A stretch of 64,000 bases of DNA from positions 2,170,001-2,234,000 of the forward strand of contig LUGG01000001.1 in the NCBI GenBank assembly GCA_001683735.1, in the 5' to 3' direction. The position numbers were made by a program, and so were the translations under genes. The DNA is from Grifola frondosa. Its lineage: Eukaryota > Basidiomycota > Agaricomycetes > Polyporales > Grifolaceae. Shown in pieces: positions 59,167 to 64,000 of this stretch. The notes under the pieces were generated by a model. It had not been told where the DNA came from, did no database searches, and was given only the letters and a program-made list of their open reading frames with translations. Each line of letters opens with the position of its first letter. Position 1 is the stretch's first letter.

Positions 59167-62100
59167 ATGTCCGCCACAAACTACAAGCGCACCGCTGCAA
59201 AGGTAGGATCCAAGCCATTAACCGTTAAGTTACCTCAGGCTCACATTTATTTTGGTCAATAGTTCTATCAAGAGGATATCGTCCAGCGCAAGGATGATCC
59301 AAATGCATTCGCAGTTGTCCTGGTGCGTCTTTACTCGTCTCCCTGTGTCCATTCTGATTGCGAGCAGCATTTGATGTTCACAGAGGTGCTGGCACGATGC
59401 GGAAGAACTACCACCTGCTGCTGAAGTCGTGGATCCGTTGATGAGGCCTTTGGAACCGGTGCGGTCTTATGTAGTTAATGGGCGATTGACCGTGTGAGTC
59501 GCTCATCGGATGTGTCTTTGCTTACAGGGCGAAGTCGGCGTATCGTACTTTCGGCGTACCTACCGGGAGATTCTCTCAGAGGACAAACTCAACCTCATAG
59601 ATCGCATGTACCACCCCGGTGATCTACTGAAACGTAGTGTCGATGATATGCGCTCCGGCGTTGTCACAAAGTTCGTTCTTATGAGGCTAGAGTCATCTGC
59701 TGCTCCTGCTTACCCGCTGTCCATTTAGCATCTACGTGAAAGGCCGTCTCGCGCATGCCATCAGTGGGGTGCCAGTCCCCGGGTGGAGGGACACGAGCGA
59801 GGTCGAAAATGCAATTGACATCGACATGGGTGACTATGTCGTATACAATGACTGGGTCGGCCAGGTGATTCATTCAACTGTCTGTTGTTTGGTACCGTCG
59901 TCTGACACCCATGCAGGTTGTAGAGGTAACTTTCCCATTCATGAGCTATACAAACATTCATATTGACATGACAGTAAGATGTTCGATGAGGCTGTAGTAG
60001 ACTTGGGAAATGGGACCTTAGTTCGTCTCCCAGAGTTGAGTGCTCGCCTGTCAATAGGTGAGAAGGGTCCGGTAGGTAATTAATTTATCAGCAATTCTGT
60101 CATTTCATTTGATTTTTTTACAGGATATTATACCGACACCAGGGGGTGGTGTGCAATCTTTGCTTGGGTTCATTATCGGGACGGCGAGACCAAGCACAGC
60201 AGATACTGTTGTAGCCGTGAAGCATACAGTCCTCGCTGTCGCCTGGCTCGCTATCAATCAGACGGTAAATTCTTCATTGAATGTATCTGTCTGGTAATGT
60301 TGAAACATGATCTTTATCAGCTGACTCCTGAGGAAGCACAAACACGATCACGCCCTCCTAGGTTCTGGTATGGTCCGGATCTTGGAAAGCTCACGATGCT
60401 GCGCCGACGAGCAGAGCAAGCCTTGCGCATGTGGGACCGCGTGATTTTGAAAGACCAGGTAGGATTACCTATCACTCGCCACGGAAGGGAAGGAGAGCCG
60501 CACGGCACGCTGGAAGTGCGAACGTTAGTGATCCAGGAAACTCAGACGAACGTTGATGTGCTCTGGCAAGATGGCACGCGCGAAACTATAGATGCGAAGA
60601 ATAGTGTTCCTTATGTGAACCCTGACGAGTACGACTGCTGGTAAGCCACCTTATTGAAGTCTCGTGTGTGTATGCGCTGATTCTGGAAAGGCCGGGGGAC
60701 CACGTCCTTTGGAAAACGGAAGATGCAAAACGGGTCGCTATAGTACAATCCGTCAATGCTTCTGATAGGACCGCTCAGATTCGCCTAGTAGACACCGGAA
60801 CAATAGAGCTCGCATCGGTGCTCGAACTCGACCCACACGGGTCGGGCGACTGGTCTGCGGTGGCTCCCACAAACGATGGGTTAGGCGTTCGTCGCGGTGA
60901 TTTCGTCTTCATTCATAGAGAAGGTACTACAAATGGCGTGGAGCCCCCGACAGTGCCCAAGATCGGCGAAGTCGAAGCGTGGGTGCGTGAGCCCCCTCTG
61001 ATAATGAATGGGTCGCTAGATGGCTGGCGTCGCGAGATGGCCGACATTGGAAATGCAATTGCCGAGCATCGGGGAAAAGATCCCAGCACCGAAGAGGGCA
61101 CGATAAAGCGGGCACAGAAGAACGATCATTCCCTGAATTGGTTCGGCGAAGTCGTAGATGTGCGCAGATTACTATTTAGCATGCGCTCATAGCCTTGCTG
61201 ACCTACGTTTGCACTTGCAGCTCCGACTGGATGGTACTGTCGAAGTCGTGCTCCCGGATTCAACAACGGTTGTCCTGCCTTTGCAACGCCTCACGCGATT
61301 GATAGATGGTTTGGATCAGATCGAGGATCTCTTGGAAGACGAAGAGGCTGATGAAAGCATGGATGAGGATGAGGAGCAAGATCAGGTATGGGAAATGGAT
61401 GATGAGGGGAGATGGGTCGAACGCGACTCAGCCGACGCAGACGATTGGGAATCCACCGACGAGGAGGATAGCATGGATGTTGACGATGAGGGAGATTGGT
61501 CGCCATCTGCACCCACAGTACTCCCGCCGCATGAAATTGACACGCCCATGATGTCAGTTTCCAGGTCAGAAACTCCTCATGGGGACGAACCTCACCTGCT
61601 GCAAGCGCTACCCGCAGAGTCTTCCTTGCGGCCGCACTTACCTGACGTTCCCAAGGATGCTATAGAAGTGGATGATGTGGTTGTGACTGTTGAGGATGGC
61701 GAAGACGATAACAGCTCTCCTTGGCAACGTTTCGAGATCCTTCCCTCTGCACCCGCCGATCACGCCTTCTTCACCTCTCCTCCTGCCCAGCCATCGAGGA
61801 GCTTTATCGCACGCCTTACGCGAGAGTACAAGGCCCTCTCGAGCAGTTTACCTGGTAAGTCTTCCATGTCCATCGTGATTCGTATCTAATGAGCTGATTT
61901 CTTGTAGAATCCATTCTTGTTCGAACGTTCGAGGATCGCACAGACCTTTTGCGGTGTCTGATCATCGGTCCAGAAAACACGCCATATCAGGATGCACCGT
62001 TTGTGATCGATTGGATGTTGGATTCAAATTTTCCTCAAACACCTCCAATTGCACATTTCTTGAGCTGGACGAATGGCAATGGTAGAGGTGCGCTGATCAG

Positions 62101-62808
62101 TTGACTGTTTACATTCCGGTGTGCTCATCGTACATTGCGCTGACAATAGTGAATCCGTGAGTTATTGAATCTACCTCTTTGAAACGATCCGACTGATGTA
62201 TCCATCAATAGGAATTTGTATGAGGAGGGCAAAGTGTGTTTGTCTATTCTAGGCACATGGGCAGGTGAGAAGAGCGAGTCGTGGAGCGCGTCACGATCGT
62301 CTCTGCTCCAGGCGTTCGTATCCATTCAAGGGCTTGTTTTGGTTAAAGAACCGTAAGTCTCTTGCCTCACTTAGTCCATGCGCATTACTCATTCTAGGCG
62401 TAGCTGGTTCTGCGAGCCTGCGTACGAGAAGCTAAGAGGCACAGAAGATGGAATCGTCAACAGGTATGACGTGTGTTATGTTCGCATCACCAGGCTAACT
62501 GACGTGCTACTCCTTCTAGCCGACTCTATAGCGAGAAGGCATACGTTCTTTCTCGGGGTTTCGTGCGGCGAGCGCTCGAGATCCCGCTTGGCGGTCTCGA
62601 GTCTGAGATCAACTGGTTCTATTACACGAACGGAAAGCTGAAGAAAGTACTCAATGACGCACGAGCTCTAATTGAGAAGAGCACGACCACGAAGGAGGAT
62701 TCGGAGGCTGATCATGATTTGGCAGTACCCAGACTATCGGGGGGTGGGATCATCACACTGGAACGGACACTTGTTAAGCTGCAGACTCTCTTAGACTCTC
62801 GTCCTTGA
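59167..62808 (+). CDS. UBE2O-type E2/E3 hybrid ubiquitin-conjugating enzyme
   Basis: A large ubiquitin-conjugating enzyme that also selects substrates; in animals it removes orphan ribosomal and haemoglobin subunits. The start is [22 protein letters not shown]3-like conserved regions follow ([79 protein letters not shown]). A strongly acidic linker (about 61325-61500) precedes the UBC domain: [40 protein letters not shown] (catalytic Cys in KVCLS) and [20 protein letters not shown]. The C-terminal coil ends [16 protein letters not shown]. About 15 exons join cleanly. Confidence 0.92.
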
Positions 62809-63010
62809 TGATGCAAGTATCCATTGGCTGGATTTTGTTTTGTTATCTTGCTTTGCTCGACATTGAAGGATTGTACTGGTCTTGTTTCCTTACATTAGAT
62901 TACAGCCTATCTACTTGGGACCTCGAACGTGTAGAGCAATTTCTCTGCTATAAAATTCGACGTATTCGAGTCAATGTAGGACATTATTTTTAACTTAAGT
63001 AGCCACTCAG

Positions 63011-63093
63011 TCCCTGGTAGTATATCGGTGAGTACACGCGCCTGTCATGAAGTATGTGCGCGCGAAAGCGGGGTTCGACTCCCCGCCAGGGAG
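63011..63093 (+). tRNA. tRNA-Asp (anticodon GTC) with an 11-nt intron
   Basis: The cloverleaf folds completely. The acceptor stem TCCCTGG pairs with CCAGGGA; the D-stem is GTAT/GTAC; the anticodon stem is CGCGC/GCGCG with loop CTGTCA-C; the T-stem is CGGGG/CCCCG with loop TTCGACT. Anticodon GTC lies at 63044-63046. The intron tgaagtatgtg (63048-63058) sits one base 3' of the anticodon, at the canonical 37/38 position. Confidence 0.92.
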
Positions 63094-63566
63094 ATACTTT
63101 TCCTTTGCGGGAACATTTTCGCATCCCATGTCATGATGTGCGCATAACATTTTATGCGTGCAAGAGGTATATTTGTACATTGAACAAGACGATACCCGAT
63201 ATCTACTCAAGGTACAACGGAATAGATGCGGCCGCAGAATGAAAACGAGGCCAAATGGGTACGAAATATTCGGAAACAGGAGACGATGCAAAATGACGAA
63301 CATAATTATAATATGGAAGTGCGGATCGTGTAATAGCAGAACTGGTCTGAGAGAAATGGGTAGCACTGCCGCCCCGACAGAGATCGAGAGCTACGATGCG
63401 CAACATGCAATGGCGGACGGGTGCGCGACTGAAATATCAAGGAGGACAGCACCGCGAAAGAAACGAGCGTGAGATTCCCCGCAGAGAATGTTGGAGGCAG
63501 AAGGCGAACTCGTGACATCATGAGTGAAAGCAACGGCGAGCGAGTGGACTGCCAACGCAGAGACTC
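63094..63566. other. Intergenic region between the tRNA and the GH16 gene
   Basis: A T-rich tract follows the tRNA within about 10 bp (tacttttcc), consistent with a Pol III terminator. The rest is the 3' flank of the GH16 gene on the minus strand. No further gene recognised. Confidence 0.45.
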
Positions 63567-64000
63567 TTAACACTGGCCCAAGAATTTGCTCTTGGGGAAC
63601 GGCTGCTTGAAGTCATCCCGCCACGTTGTCAGGTTCTGGTTTGTGTAGGCCTCGATGTACCTGTGCGCATGGGCAGGCAATCAGTGGGATACCAAAGGAC
63701 TATGCACTCATGGAACATACTGGTTGATGTACGCCTGGGTAGGGAAGTCCGGAGGATCACAACCAATGTTGAGGTTGTGGGATCTTGGTACACTCGGATC
63801 CAGTCAACCTTCATCGTGGTCGGGAAGGTCAGGTGTTCAAGATCGACCGTACCGAAGTTGGTCGACATGCCCAAGTTCATGATCAGGTACTAAAACAATA
63901 ACTGTAATGGATCCACTTCGATATGAAGACCATCAACTCACCATCGGTTCTTGAGGTACAGGGCGGGAGCCAATTTCCACCACAGTGTCGGCGGCCATAC
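63567..64000 (-). CDS. GH16 beta-glucan synthesis protein (KRE6/SKN1 family), 3' end only
   Basis: Only the C-terminal part is in the window; the gene continues beyond 64000. Visible blocks are MAADTVVEIGSRPVPQEPM, then after an intron YLIMNLGMSTNFGTVDLEHL, TFPTTMKVDWIRVYQDP, and the last exon YIEAYTNQNLTTWRDDFKQP, ending SKFLGQC-stop at 63567. These match the end of the KRE6/SKN1 transglycosylase-like domain of fungal proteins needed for beta-1,6-glucan. One missing C near 63782 (CCC where CCCC is needed after YQD) breaks the frame before HNLNIGCDPPDFPTQAYIN. Confidence 0.85.

Overview
This window is nuclear DNA of a filamentous basidiomycete, most likely a wood-decay Agaricomycete of polypore type. 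The evidence is dense genes on both strands, many 45-70 nt introns, GC-rich coding exons, and families such as multi-FAS1 proteins, LCCL membrane proteins, F-box/LRR-like proteins and a KRE6/SKN1-type GH16. No bacterial operon, CRISPR array, plasmid or viral module is visible. Exons were joined by eye, so gene spans are given rather than certified exon lists.

Layout. 1-9 kb: a coiled-coil protein cut by the left edge, an F-box protein, a YHM2-type citrate/oxoglutarate carrier, an Mpv17/PMP22-family membrane protein, and a 743-bp TA-flanked MITE. 9.4-26.7 kb: adenylosuccinate synthetase, a TRS85/TRAPPC8 gene, a WW protein, a zinc-finger-like protein, an LCCL membrane protein, two conserved unknowns, a seipin and a short-chain dehydrogenase. 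26.8-37 kb: an SH3BGR/glutaredoxin-fold protein, methylmalonate-semialdehyde dehydrogenase, a low-molecular-weight protein tyrosine phosphatase hidden in three or four short exons, a GT32-type glycosyltransferase and pyruvate kinase. 37.7-53.9 kb: a Myb/SANT-like nuclear protein, Rab GDI, RAV1 (V-ATPase assembly), a multi-FAS1 protein, a carnitine/acylcarnitine carrier and a conserved unknown. 54-64 kb: N-acetylglutamate synthase, a second F-box protein, a UBE2O-type E2/E3, an intron-containing tRNA-Asp and the 3' end of a GH16 beta-glucan-synthesis gene.

The genes are mostly unrelated housekeeping functions: mitochondrial transport, purine and arginine synthesis, vesicle traffic, lipid droplets and the cell wall. 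No biosynthetic cluster or defence island is evident. The most interesting signals are in gene structure and promoters. They are two 3-nt microexons in YHM2, four GC-AG introns, an exact Gcn4/Cpc1 palindrome upstream of the arginine gene, three CACGTG boxes between RAV1 and the FAS1 gene, and a pair of ACGCGT boxes beside an AP-1/Gcn4-type dyad upstream of the Myb-like gene.

A caution on quality: between about 14.4 and 24.1 kb, and at scattered points elsewhere (for example pyruvate kinase), conserved reading frames are broken by single-base indels, nearly all deletions, while the amino-acid sense is kept on either side. This looks more like consensus error than pseudogene decay, but the sequence alone cannot settle it.
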